64,000 nucleotides of DNA from Acaryochloris sp. CCMEE 5410. Its GTDB lineage: Bacteria; Cyanobacteriota; Cyanobacteriia; Thermosynechococcales; Thermosynechococcaceae. Below, piece by piece: positions 47,730 through 55,982 of this stretch (positions are counted from its first letter, which is position 1; each line of letters begins with the position of its first letter). The stretch is from positions 1,287,501 to 1,351,500 of the forward strand of contig NZ_AFEJ02000002.1 in the NCBI RefSeq assembly GCF_000238775.2, read 5' to 3'. The notes beneath the pieces are model-generated. The model did not search any database. It saw only the letters and a list, made by a program, of their open reading frames with translations, and was not told where the DNA came from. Position numbers and translations under genes: made by a program.

Positions 47730-48458
47730 TTAGTGTGAATACTCATCAAAATCTAAATCCAGCGCCTTCAAGACTAACCCCGCCGTTTGGAAACCAGAAT
47801 TTCTTTGCTGGCCAGTAATCAAGTTTCCATCTTGCATCGCAAATGGTGTGAAGGCAGAACTCGCCACAAATTTTGCACCACGTTTCTTAGCTTCCTCTTC
47901 CAGAACAAAAGGAACCATCATCGGGCCAACGTTTTGATCCATCCACTGCTCTTCTTTCTTGGAGAATCCCGTGATCATTTTGCCTTGAATCAATGGTTCG
48001 CCATTATCTAAGGTGGCATTCAGGAGTAAGCAAGCGCCTCGACAGAGGGTCGCGCTCGGTTTCTCGTCTTGGTAAAAGCTGACAAATAAATCGGTTAAAG
48101 CCTGGTCTTCCGGGAAAGTGTAGAGGGTTCCCTGACCACCACAAACAAAGATGGCATCATAGTCGTGCGTATTGAGATCTGCGATCGCAGGGGTATTCGA
48201 TAACTGATCCGCAAACGTCGATTGCGTTAGGTATCTTGCTGAGAGGATATCTAACGATGAGAATCCCGATGAATCACGGGGGTCACTCAGGGGGTCAAGT
48301 TCAACTGGGCCACCCTGGGAACTGGCGATGGTCACCTGACAGCCAGCAGCTTTGAACACATCGTAAGGATGAATCAGTTCAGCAGCCCAAATCCCCACGG
48401 GTTTGCCGGTGGTGCTGGTCGCAGAGTTGGAAACGATCATTAAGATGTGCTTTGACAT
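47730..48458 (-). CDS. DJ-1/PfpI (Hsp31-like) family protein
   Basis: This 242-residue protein has the DJ-1/PfpI class I amidotransferase-like fold. The nucleophile-elbow cysteine lies in ATLCRGACLLLNA, and the preceding acidic region is DAIFVCGGQGTLYTFP. Family members act as glyoxalases, deglycases or holding chaperones, and the residue after Cys (Arg, not the more usual His) leaves the catalytic type uncertain. Its neighbour Hsp20 suggests a stress role. Confidence 0.85.
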   Translation of the reverse strand: MSKHILMIVSNSATSTTGKPVGIWAAELIHPYDVFKAAGCQVTIASSQGGPVELDPLSDPRDSSGFSSLDILSARYLTQSTFADQLSNTPAIADLNTHDYDAIFVCGGQGTLYTFPEDQALTDLFVSFYQDEKPSATLCRGACLLLNATLDNGEPLIQGKMITGFSKKEEQWMDQNVGPMMVPFVLEEEAKKRGAKFVASSAFTPFAMQDGNLITGQQRNSGFQTAGLVLKALDLDFDEYSH

Positions 48459-48921
48459 TTTGAAGAGTAATGGGGATAGGGTGAATGGGTTAGTTCTGAA
48501 CAGTGGTTCAAATTGTTATTTCAGCAATTCTTTTTGAGTGAGTTATGTTTTAACGAATCAAACCGAACATTTTTATTTTCTGATAGTATTAATATGGCTA
48601 CTGTGAACCAACAATCACAACTGTCTACTGGTTATTTTTCGGAGGGGAAAAGACTAGTCTTCAGGTATCATCCACCTGGATATCCACTCGTATCATTGGC
48701 TATTTTAGGCAGACTATTTCCCACGCATACAGGCTTGTTGAACGGTAGCGGTTCTCGATGCCTAAGGAGCCATAAAGAAAGAACTGAGTAGAGCAATAAC
48801 CGTAAGTGAGGTCTGGGCTTCTGGGGGGAAACCTAAGAGGATTAACCCCTGTTTCAGATCACAGCAAAGCCCTGTAAATTGTCTGTAAGTCACGGGTTGG
48901 GCAGTTGCTAAGACGATTGAA
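48459..48921. other. Gene-free spacer between divergent genes
   Basis: This 460-bp spacer holds the start regions of the DJ-1 gene (minus) and the histidine kinase gene (plus). An open frame at 48513-48791 on the plus strand has mixed composition and no ribosome-binding site, and I do not accept it as a gene. Confidence 0.4.
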
Positions 48922-50412
48922 ATGGTTTCCTTTTTAAAAAAGCGATTATTTGCACCGTTATACGTCAGTTTGACGGTGCTTATTTTGCTGTTACTAACCC
49001 AAGAAGGGTTGAGCTTGGTCGTCAATATTCAGAAGCAACGCAACGTCAACCGTATCACCCAAACCTTCAAAATCAAGCGAGAAAGTGAGCGTTTACTTAG
49101 AGCCGCTCTAGAAGAAAAAGTGGCCCTTCGCGGATACTTGCTCAACAAAGATAAAGAATTTCTCCAACAGTATCGAGATGGGCGAACTGCCTTTAGCACC
49201 AGCCTAGATCGCTTATCCAATCTCCTCCAAGATGATCCGTCTCTCAAGGATAATTTAGGCGACATTTACACCTTCCATTCCCAATGGGAAGATCAATTTG
49301 TGCAGCCCGTCTTGTCCGGTTCCTTTGAACTTGAGGACTTATCCCAGCTGGGATCATTGGATACGTTACGAGGCACTATTGATGGCATTTTGCTGTACGA
49401 GAAGGGACTTTTAAACGCACAAAATAGGCGGCTAGCCCACTTGGAATGGCTCAATCAGTTGAGTTTCGTGTTGAGTGGTCTCAGCATTGGCGTGATTACA
49501 ATTGGCAGTGTTGGCAACTTTGGACTCCTTCGCCGTCGAATGGTTTCTCCGATTCAACACCTGATGAAAGTCGGTCAAGCCTGGAAAACAGGTCAGCTCG
49601 ATGTCAAAATCACCCATACCTCAGAAGATGAAATGGGCCAACTCGCCATCATTCTCAATGATATGGCCCAAGATATTCGCAATCGACAAGAAAAGATTCA
49701 GCAACGAAACCAACAGCTTGAAGATTTAATCCGCACCTTCTCCCATGATTTGCGCACTCCATTACTCGCCAATCGCAGTACCTTACATGCCATGGTCGGC
49801 GGGGCTTTTGGCGACGTTAGTGATTCCTTCAAAGAAATCTTGGGGGAATCTCAAGATGCCAATGACAACCTGATTAAACTGGTGGAAACCCTGCTCGATA
49901 TTAGTCGCTACGAAGCCGAGGGAAGTCGTATCCTCAATCGAGAACGGTTGAATTGGCATAAGATTTGCGATCGCGTCACCCTTTGGATTCAACAAAGCAC
50001 CCAAGACAAATGTCACCTTAAAACTGACATCAAATCCAACTTGCCTGATGCGATTGGGGATGCCATTGAAATTCAACGGGTTCTCCTCAATTTAGTCGAA
50101 AATGCCGTACGCTTAAGCGATCAGGGTAAAACCGTTCGGATTGAGGTCCTATCATCCCAACCCAGCCAGGTTCAAGTCGCCGTCCATGATCAAGGGCCGG
50201 GGCTGAAAGAGAAAGACGCCAAACATTTATTCCGACGATTTTCTCAAGGAACCGGTCGCCAAGGTCGGGCGGGGTTGGGGCTGTACCTTTGTCGTCAAAT
50301 TATTGAAGCTCATGGAGGGAAGATTTGGGTAGAAAGCACCATCGGTCAAGGCGCGACGTTCTGGTTCTCGCTGCCTATCGAGGCTCCCCAATCCCTCAAC
50401 GGTACGGCCTAA
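48922..50412 (+). CDS. Sensor histidine kinase with CHASE3-like sensor
   Basis: This 496-residue membrane kinase has a first helix at about 10-32, an extracytoplasmic helical domain of CHASE3 type (ERLLRAALEEKVALRGYLLN), a second helix at about 185-205, a HAMP linker, a HisKA domain with phospho-acceptor His275 in FSHDLRTPLL, and a HATPase domain with N-box LLNLVENAVRLS and G-boxes DQGPGL and GRAGLGLYL. It pairs with the response regulator that begins 15 nt later. The signal it senses is unknown. Confidence 0.92.
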   Translation: MVSFLKKRLFAPLYVSLTVLILLLLTQEGLSLVVNIQKQRNVNRITQTFKIKRESERLLRAALEEKVALRGYLLNKDKEFLQQYRDGRTAFSTSLDRLSNLLQDDPSLKDNLGDIYTFHSQWEDQFVQPVLSGSFELEDLSQLGSLDTLRGTIDGILLYEKGLLNAQNRRLAHLEWLNQLSFVLSGLSIGVITIGSVGNFGLLRRRMVSPIQHLMKVGQAWKTGQLDVKITHTSEDEMGQLAIILNDMAQDIRNRQEKIQQRNQQLEDLIRTFSHDLRTPLLANRSTLHAMVGGAFGDVSDSFKEILGESQDANDNLIKLVETLLDISRYEAEGSRILNRERLNWHKICDRVTLWIQQSTQDKCHLKTDIKSNLPDAIGDAIEIQRVLLNLVENAVRLSDQGKTVRIEVLSSQPSQVQVAVHDQGPGLKEKDAKHLFRRFSQGTGRQGRAGLGLYLCRQIIEAHGGKIWVESTIGQGATFWFSLPIEAPQSLNGTA

Positions 50413-50427
50413 ACCCAAGAGGTGATC

Positions 50428-51096
50428 ATGTCTGAGCAACCGATTCGCTTACTCCTCGTGGAAGACCATGCCCTGATGCGGATGGGGCTAAAAGGACAAT
50501 TCAGTTTAGAGTCCGATTTTGAAGTGATCGGCGAGGCCGAAAATGGTCAACAGGCAATTGACTTAGCGACACAGCTCCAACCCAATATCGTCCTGATGGA
50601 TATTGAACTGCCTATTCTGGATGGCATCTCTGCCACCCAAAAAATTAAAGCGACCTGTCCAGATATCCGAGTTCTGGCCCTAAGCGCCTTTGGCAAAGAC
50701 AATCAAGTGGTTGGCATGCTCGCCGCTGGAGCCGATGGGTACTGCTTAAAAAGTATTGACTGGCAACAATTATTGGCCGTCATTCGCTTAATTCAAGGGG
50801 GCGGTACTTACTTGGATCCTCAAATCGCCCATAAGCTAGCCTCCATGTTGAAGTCGGCAAACACCCCCACAACCACACCTCCCCATCGACAAGCTGCTCC
50901 GGCAACCGTACTCAGTGATCGAGAGCGAGAAGTCCTGCAACTCATCAGTGAAGGGTGCTCCAATCAAGAAATTGCCAACCAGCTATATCTATCCCTCGGA
51001 ACCATCAAGTCCTATGTGCGCATGATCTTAAATAAGTTAAGCGTGGATGATCGGGTTCAAGCCGCAGCAAAAGCTGTCCGAGAAGGGTTGATCTAA
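50428..51096 (+). CDS. NarL/LuxR-type response regulator
   Basis: This 222-residue protein has a receiver domain with phospho-acceptor Asp58 in VLMDIELP and acidic pocket LLVEDHALMR, then a LuxR-type HTH domain (LSDREREVLQLISEGCSNQE and LGTIKSYVRMILNKL). It should be phosphorylated by the kinase encoded just upstream and bind DNA as a dimer. The ATG at 50428, with AAGAGG ahead of it, is preferred over the GTG at 50422. Confidence 0.94.
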   Translation: MSEQPIRLLLVEDHALMRMGLKGQFSLESDFEVIGEAENGQQAIDLATQLQPNIVLMDIELPILDGISATQKIKATCPDIRVLALSAFGKDNQVVGMLAAGADGYCLKSIDWQQLLAVIRLIQGGGTYLDPQIAHKLASMLKSANTPTTTPPHRQAAPATVLSDREREVLQLISEGCSNQEIANQLYLSLGTIKSYVRMILNKLSVDDRVQAAAKAVREGLI

Positions 51097-51244
51097 CTCC
51101 ATCCAATTCGGTGGATATCCAGGTGGATACTACTGGTCTAGGAGCAAAACTAGCCAGTAGATAGTGGGCGGAAAAATCGGCGTTCGACACACTGAAAACA
51201 CATCAACCATTGGTGCATTTATTGCTCAAAGGAATGCTCTCTTA

Positions 51245-51820
51245 ATGCCCTTTCAACTCAACGCTTGGGTGGCGTTTGCCCTGGGAGGCGTGTTAGGCAG
51301 CCTACTCACTAGCTATACCCATCAAGTCAGCTCTACCCCGCCAACACCTAATTCCCCGATTACCCAGGAGGAGATTCTTCAGGCTCAAAAAGAGTGGGGG
51401 GATGCCATTGTCAGGATCGGTAAAGCCCACAACAACAACGCCGCCTATCAAGTATTAGCGGAAAATATTGTCGATGCTCTTTATGGCTACGATGAGGGTC
51501 CGGTCTTATTTAAACCCACCAAGGCTGCCAAGAAGCAATTTCGGCCCACGGAAGCAGAAGCCATCTCGTACTTTGTGACGGGTATTGTCCCTGAGGACCA
51601 AGGATTTGCCCTTCAACCCTGGAGCAAGGTCCGTTTCGAGAATTCAAAAATTGCCATCGATAGTGATTCGGCTGTTGCCATTGGCAACTACTACTTTACG
51701 AATGCACGCACAGGCCAAGACTTAAAGGTTGAGTACACGTTTGGGTACCAAAAAGCGAGTAGTGGCAGACTTTTAATCAATCTCCACCACTCCTCTTTGC
51801 CCTATAATCCATCACCATAA
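51245..51820 (+). CDS. SnoaL-like/NTF2-fold exported protein, function unknown
   Basis: This 191-residue protein has a hydrophobic N-terminal segment (WVAFALGGVLGSLLTSYTH) that could be a signal anchor, and a conserved-looking domain starting ITQEEILQAQKEWGDAIVRI and containing LYGYDEGPVLFKPTKA. Relatives have been labelled phosphoribosyl-AMP cyclohydrolase, which I regard as a misannotation because no HisI motifs are present. The ATG at 51245 gives a plausible N terminus; the longer frame starts at 51164. It may be transcribed with the two-component genes. Confidence 0.65.
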   Translation: MPFQLNAWVAFALGGVLGSLLTSYTHQVSSTPPTPNSPITQEEILQAQKEWGDAIVRIGKAHNNNAAYQVLAENIVDALYGYDEGPVLFKPTKAAKKQFRPTEAEAISYFVTGIVPEDQGFALQPWSKVRFENSKIAIDSDSAVAIGNYYFTNARTGQDLKVEYTFGYQKASSGRLLINLHHSSLPYNPSP

Positions 51821-51853
51821 TTTAGAATATGGCTCTTGGTCACAGGACTGGCA

Positions 51854-52342
51854 ATGACAATTCATTCATCTCAAACCTCTGATTTAGAAGTTACCCTGAC
51901 CTCCTACGCCGACAGTTCCAGGGATATTTTCTTGATTCGGCAGCAAGTGTTTCATATCGAGCAAAACATTGATCCGGAGCTAGATATGGATGGAGAAGAT
52001 GAAACCGCCAATCACTTTGTGGCCTATTGGCAACAGCAGCCTGTCGGCATTGCCCGTGTCAGAGCCTACGGAGATGGAACCCAAGCCAAAATTGAGCGGG
52101 TAGCTGTGTTAGAGGGATTTCGTCAGCAGGGAATTGGTAAAGCGGTTACGACCTCGGCCCTTCAATATGCCCAACAGCAGGGATTTGCCACAGCTATTCT
52201 GTATGCCCAGTCTCAGTCAGCATCATTTTATGAGCAATTTAGATTCAAACGGCAGGGAGAGCCCTTTCTCCAGGCAGATATGCTGCATATTGCGATGGTT
52301 AAGAAGCTAGCTGAAACTCATAGGCAGGATTCAGCGTCATAA
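51854..52342 (+). CDS. GNAT family N-acetyltransferase
   Basis: This 162-residue protein has the acetyl-CoA-binding motif A in RVAVLEGFRQQGIGKAV and the following ALQYAQQQGF helix; DIFLIRQQVFHIEQNIDPEL is typical of ElaA-like GNAT enzymes. The acceptor substrate is unknown. The ATG at 51854 is chosen over a start six codons earlier because AGGA lies upstream. Confidence 0.9.
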   Translation: MTIHSSQTSDLEVTLTSYADSSRDIFLIRQQVFHIEQNIDPELDMDGEDETANHFVAYWQQQPVGIARVRAYGDGTQAKIERVAVLEGFRQQGIGKAVTTSALQYAQQQGFATAILYAQSQSASFYEQFRFKRQGEPFLQADMLHIAMVKKLAETHRQDSAS

Positions 52343-52406
52343 AGCGTTTGGTCTTGGAATGGGGGAGCCAAGTCTGCAGCTCGGCTTAGGTTTGAAGTAG
52401 GTTTGC

Positions 52407-53123
52407 ATGCTTAAAAAGATAGGACTGGTTGCCTTCTTGTTGGTCCTGGGCGGTGGAGGCTGGCTGGCCTATACCTGGCAGCAGGTCACCCATCTCCCGG
52501 ATTGGTATACCCGATCCTCAACCCCGGAAACAGCCCCTTCCACATTGCTGCCAACCCAAGTCGATGAACCGGCTGAGATAGAGCGCTTGGCTTTCGATCT
52601 GCACCAAAAAGTAGATCGCGTCCTCGGTACCCCTGGCTCCCGGACGCCGGAAGTCCAATTAACGGCCCAAGAATTCAACCAGTTTGTGGTCACGTCACTC
52701 CCGACCCAGGCTCGCAGCCCGAAAGTGATGACCTCTGTTAAAGCGATGAATACCAAAATTGAAGCGGGCCAGCTCCAAACTGGGATTGTGGTGGATACCG
52801 CCGCGCTGCCTTTAGATCAATTGCCGTCTGAGTATCAAACAACGGTCAAGGGATTATTGCAAAGTTTCCCCGTTTTACAAGACAAGGAAATCTATGTGGG
52901 GGTGGAGGGCAAACCCCAGATCCAACAAGGGAAGGTCGTCCTTGGCAAAGAGGCCAGGTTGGTTTTAGGCAATGTTCGATTCTCCTATGCAGATCTGCGC
53001 GATCGCATCAATCTTCCATCCGATCTTTTAGACAACCCCGTCAATCTCCAGTTGGGGCAGCTCCAAATTCAAGATCTGAATTTTCAGGATCAGGCTGTTA
53101 TTCTTAAAGGCCAAGCCAAGTAA
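52407..53123 (+). CDS. Membrane-anchored protein of unknown function
   Basis: This 238-residue protein has one N-terminal helix (IGLVAFLLVLGGGGWLAYTW) and a soluble remainder that is mixed alpha/beta with a proline-rich linker near residues 35-55. It is recognisable as a type of conserved cyanobacterial protein but has no named family that I can give. It stands alone, with a gap of 64 nt before it and 62 nt after it. Confidence 0.65.
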   Translation: MLKKIGLVAFLLVLGGGGWLAYTWQQVTHLPDWYTRSSTPETAPSTLLPTQVDEPAEIERLAFDLHQKVDRVLGTPGSRTPEVQLTAQEFNQFVVTSLPTQARSPKVMTSVKAMNTKIEAGQLQTGIVVDTAALPLDQLPSEYQTTVKGLLQSFPVLQDKEIYVGVEGKPQIQQGKVVLGKEARLVLGNVRFSYADLRDRINLPSDLLDNPVNLQLGQLQIQDLNFQDQAVILKGQAK

Positions 53124-53185
53124 AGTTCATCCCAATCTCACTGGTCTAATCGGCTATACTTGTACGGTAAATAGTACAAGAGTAG

Positions 53186-53440
53186 ATGAACATTATTTCC
53201 TTTAGTGAAGCCCGTAGCAAACTGAAAGCAGTCTTAGATCGAGTGGCAGAGGATGCAGACTATACCATCATCACCCGACGAGATGCCGATGATGCAGTGG
53301 TCATGTCTCTGGAGTCTTTCAACAGCCTGCTAGAAACGGTTCACTTGTTAAAATCGCCTGCAAATGCTGCGCATCTAGAACAATCCATTGCCCAATATCG
53401 ACAAGGGCAAGTCACCGAGCGCGATCTTTTGGATGAGTAA
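53186..53440 (+). CDS. Phd/YefM family antitoxin
   Basis: This 84-residue antitoxin begins NIISFSEARSKLKAVLDRVA and continues YTIITRRDADDAVVMSLESF, the DNA-binding fold of Phd/YefM. The acidic C-terminal tail should wrap and neutralise the toxin. It overlaps the toxin gene by 8 nt. Antitoxins of this kind repress their own operon through palindromes upstream. Confidence 0.94.
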   Translation: MNIISFSEARSKLKAVLDRVAEDADYTIITRRDADDAVVMSLESFNSLLETVHLLKSPANAAHLEQSIAQYRQGQVTERDLLDE

Positions 53441-53690
53441 TCGCAAATTGGCTTGGACCGATGCGGCCTGGAACGGCTACTGGCAAGGACAGGACAAAAA
53501 AACGCTAAAGCGAATCAATAAACTTATTCAGGCGACGAAGAAGCAGCCGTTTGAAGGCATTGGTAAACCTGAAGCGCTACGTGAAAACCTATCGGGCTTT
53601 TGGTCTCGCCGCATAGACGAGGCTCATCGATTAGTCTATGCCGTTGATGATGCCTATCTGACGATTATTTCCTGCCGATATCATTATTAA
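53433..53690 (+). CDS. yoeB: YoeB/Txe family mRNA-interferase toxin
   Basis: This 85-residue RelE-fold toxin cleaves ribosome-bound mRNA. It has AWTDAAWNGYWQGQDKKTLK at the start, PFEGIGKPEAL, FWSRRIDEAHRLVYAV and a C-terminal SCRYHY, which supplies the usual catalytic His/Tyr tail. The ATG at 53433 lies within the end of the antitoxin gene, giving coupled translation. All catalytic positions look intact. Confidence 0.95.
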   Translation: MSNRKLAWTDAAWNGYWQGQDKKTLKRINKLIQATKKQPFEGIGKPEALRENLSGFWSRRIDEAHRLVYAVDDAYLTIISCRYHY

Positions 53691-53714
53691 TGCTCGACAT
53701 GCGCCCAAAGCACT

Positions 53715-55256
53715 TCACACTGACGTTTTGAGCAAATCCTGAATCTGCTGTGGGGAGACTAAAGTGTTAGCACAAAGAATACCGGAGGCAGCCACTGCGG
53801 GAACACCAATTCCAGGCATGGTTGAATCTCCCACTCGATACAGGCCCGATATGGGGGTATGGCAGCTGGGGAAAGTTCCTTTTCCTGCGGCAATAGCAGG
53901 ACCATAGGTGCCTTGATGGCGGCGGAGATAATGACGATGGGTGAGGGGGGTGCCGATAAGTTCTAGGGTGATGCGCGATCGCACATCCGGTATCACGGTT
54001 TCTAAGGCTCGATAGAGGGACTGGGCCCGCTCCTGCTTGAACTGCTCATAATCCTCCACCTGCTCCCAGGGGGCAAAAGGCTCCAGGGTATAAGTGTGAA
54101 TAACATGATGTCCCTTGGGGGCGAGGGACGTATCCCAAACCGAAGGAATCGACACCATGCAGGTATTACCAGGATGAGTGATGGGCTGCTGGTTGCTATG
54201 GATGACCACATGATGTCCTGGGAGGTCCGACAGTCCATCAGAGCAGATGCCCACATGGAGGTGCATAAAGCTATCAACCGCAGGGGTAGCTAAGGATCGT
54301 CGTCGATAGGCCAGCGGTACATCCTCCGGTTTGAGAAGCTGATTGAAGGTGTCCCAGATCGTAGCATTGGAAATGACAATGGGGGCCGTTAGGCGTTCCC
54401 CGTTCTTAAGCTGAATTCCCTGGACTTTTCCCCCTTTCACGAGGATTTGGTCCACATGGGCCTTGAGGCGAAGGTCACCTCCCCACTTCTTCAGGCCCCG
54501 AATCAGGGCTTGGATGATGGCAGGACTGCCACCGACGGGATAATCAATGGTGGAACCCGACCGTTCCCCAAACATAAACGCCATTTCCGGGGCAACGGTG
54601 TCTTGGGCTGTAAGCCCTGAGAGTAGAAAGCATTCCAAATCGAACAAACGACGCACCCAAGGATCCCTCACAGTCCGATCGAGCATAGCTCCAGCAGAAC
54701 TCTGGATATTGCGGAGCTGGGGCAATAGCTGGGCTAAAGCCATAGGCTGATGCCGGATCAGCCAGGGAATGAGGGTCCAATTGCTGCGGAGGGTGAGGAG
54801 AGGAATTCGCTTCAGCGGGGCAAATAGGGCCAGAAAATCTTGTTCCAGTTTTTGAAGCTGACGAGCACCGTCAGGGGTGATTTCAGCGACAGCATCTCGG
54901 TATTTTTGAGCATCTCCGTAGATGGGAAAGCCCCCTACTAAATGCCCAGCTGGGTCGTCTTTGGGAAAGTGATAGTAGCCAAGAGGGTCATATGCGATCG
55001 CATCGACGGTTTCACCTAAAACTTGCAGGACTTGGCGAACTGGATTCAGGCTATGAGGGTCACTCAGGCCACAATAAAAGGAGGGGCCAGTATCAAAATG
55101 AAAGCCTTGGCGTTGAAATCCATGGGCAGCACCCCCCGGAATCCCATGGCTCTCACAGATCAATGCGCGTTTACCGTATCGGGCCAACAAACTACCAGCA
55201 ATCAGTCCGCCAATCCCGCTGCCAATTACGATGACGTCATAATCTATCTCAGCCAT
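53715..55256 (-). CDS. CrtISO-like FAD-dependent carotenoid isomerase/oxidoreductase
   Basis: This 513-residue flavoprotein has a dinucleotide-binding motif IVIGSGIGGLIAGSLLARYG at the start and GLYRVGDSTMPGIGVPAVAA at the C terminus, the signature of the phytoene desaturase/CrtISO superfamily. CrtISO enzymes convert poly-cis-lycopene to the all-trans form. Other members include CrtO-type ketolases and retinol saturases, so the reaction is not certain. No other carotenoid gene lies beside it. Confidence 0.82.
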   Translation of the reverse strand: MAEIDYDVIVIGSGIGGLIAGSLLARYGKRALICESHGIPGGAAHGFQRQGFHFDTGPSFYCGLSDPHSLNPVRQVLQVLGETVDAIAYDPLGYYHFPKDDPAGHLVGGFPIYGDAQKYRDAVAEITPDGARQLQKLEQDFLALFAPLKRIPLLTLRSNWTLIPWLIRHQPMALAQLLPQLRNIQSSAGAMLDRTVRDPWVRRLFDLECFLLSGLTAQDTVAPEMAFMFGERSGSTIDYPVGGSPAIIQALIRGLKKWGGDLRLKAHVDQILVKGGKVQGIQLKNGERLTAPIVISNATIWDTFNQLLKPEDVPLAYRRRSLATPAVDSFMHLHVGICSDGLSDLPGHHVVIHSNQQPITHPGNTCMVSIPSVWDTSLAPKGHHVIHTYTLEPFAPWEQVEDYEQFKQERAQSLYRALETVIPDVRSRITLELIGTPLTHRHYLRRHQGTYGPAIAAGKGTFPSCHTPISGLYRVGDSTMPGIGVPAVAASGILCANTLVSPQQIQDLLKTSV

Positions 55257-55283
55257 TCGATTCTCTGTAAAAAAGTCTTGATA

Positions 55284-55979
55284 CTAGAATGTACCGTTCC
55301 ATGCATCAATAATAGTCAGCATCCTCTTATCTCCTAATCCCTCTACGCGGCTGACTACATCAGATAAAGAGTGGAAAGCCCTTTTCTTTCGTTCTTTAAC
55401 GATACTTGCTTTGATTTTTTCCAATGTCTTACCTGTAATATTAGCCCTTCTTAACTTCAAAGTGAGTTCGACTTCGCTCAGGCTGTTCAATGCTTCTAGA
55501 GCATCAACTTTTTGGGGAACTAGGCTTTTTAATTCAGAAAGCTCATTATTTAGCCTCTGATTCTCCCTTTTAAATTCATCTTTAATATCAGCTATGGCTC
55601 TGTCCAATCGAGCTTCAATATTTGACAGTCGCTGATCAGGTACATAGTTCGTAGATATAGAGTCGGATGGGGCTGGTTTACTAAGAATAGAGATTTGCTT
55701 AGAAACATTTCCCTTTTCTTTTGGTGAGATTACAAATGCACTCACCATTTCTCCACTTCTGGGATTAATTTCCTTAGCTCTTACAGCACCATAATACTCA
55801 AAGTGACCATCAAGAACTTCATATGATTCAGGGCCTGTTTGATCCAAGACTAATGGCTTGAGCAAGATCTCAGATTCAAGAATACTCTTTGCAAGTTTAT
55901 CTAGATCATCTTCGTCAAAACTAGAGCGAGGTTGATTGGAGGTAATACTCTTGACATCTACCAAATAATATTCAGTCAT
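55284..55979 (-). CDS. ParB-fold protein with coiled coil and helix-hairpin-helix tail
   Basis: This 231-residue protein has an N-terminal ParB/sulfiredoxin-like domain (ITSNQPRSSFD; ESYEVLDGHFEYYGAVRA) in which the usual GERR motif reads DGHFEYYG. No KorB-type HTH follows; instead there is a coiled coil (about 115-155, EARLDRAIADIKDEFKRENQ) and a C-terminal segment with a helix-hairpin-helix-like motif (FHSLSDVVSRVEGLGDKRML). It starts 3 nt after the nuclease-ParA gene, so the two are coupled. Centromere binding is uncertain without the HTH. Confidence 0.8.
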   Translation of the reverse strand: MTEYYLVDVKSITSNQPRSSFDEDDLDKLAKSILESEILLKPLVLDQTGPESYEVLDGHFEYYGAVRAKEINPRSGEMVSAFVISPKEKGNVSKQISILSKPAPSDSISTNYVPDQRLSNIEARLDRAIADIKDEFKRENQRLNNELSELKSLVPQKVDALEALNSLSEVELTLKLRRANITGKTLEKIKASIVKERKKRAFHSLSDVVSRVEGLGDKRMLTIIDAWNGTF

Positions 55980-55982
55980 TTT

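Noticed and set aside
48513-48791. 92-codon open frame between the DJ-1 and histidine kinase genes
   Set aside because: No ribosome-binding site, no recognisable domain, and it lies in a promoter-sized spacer.
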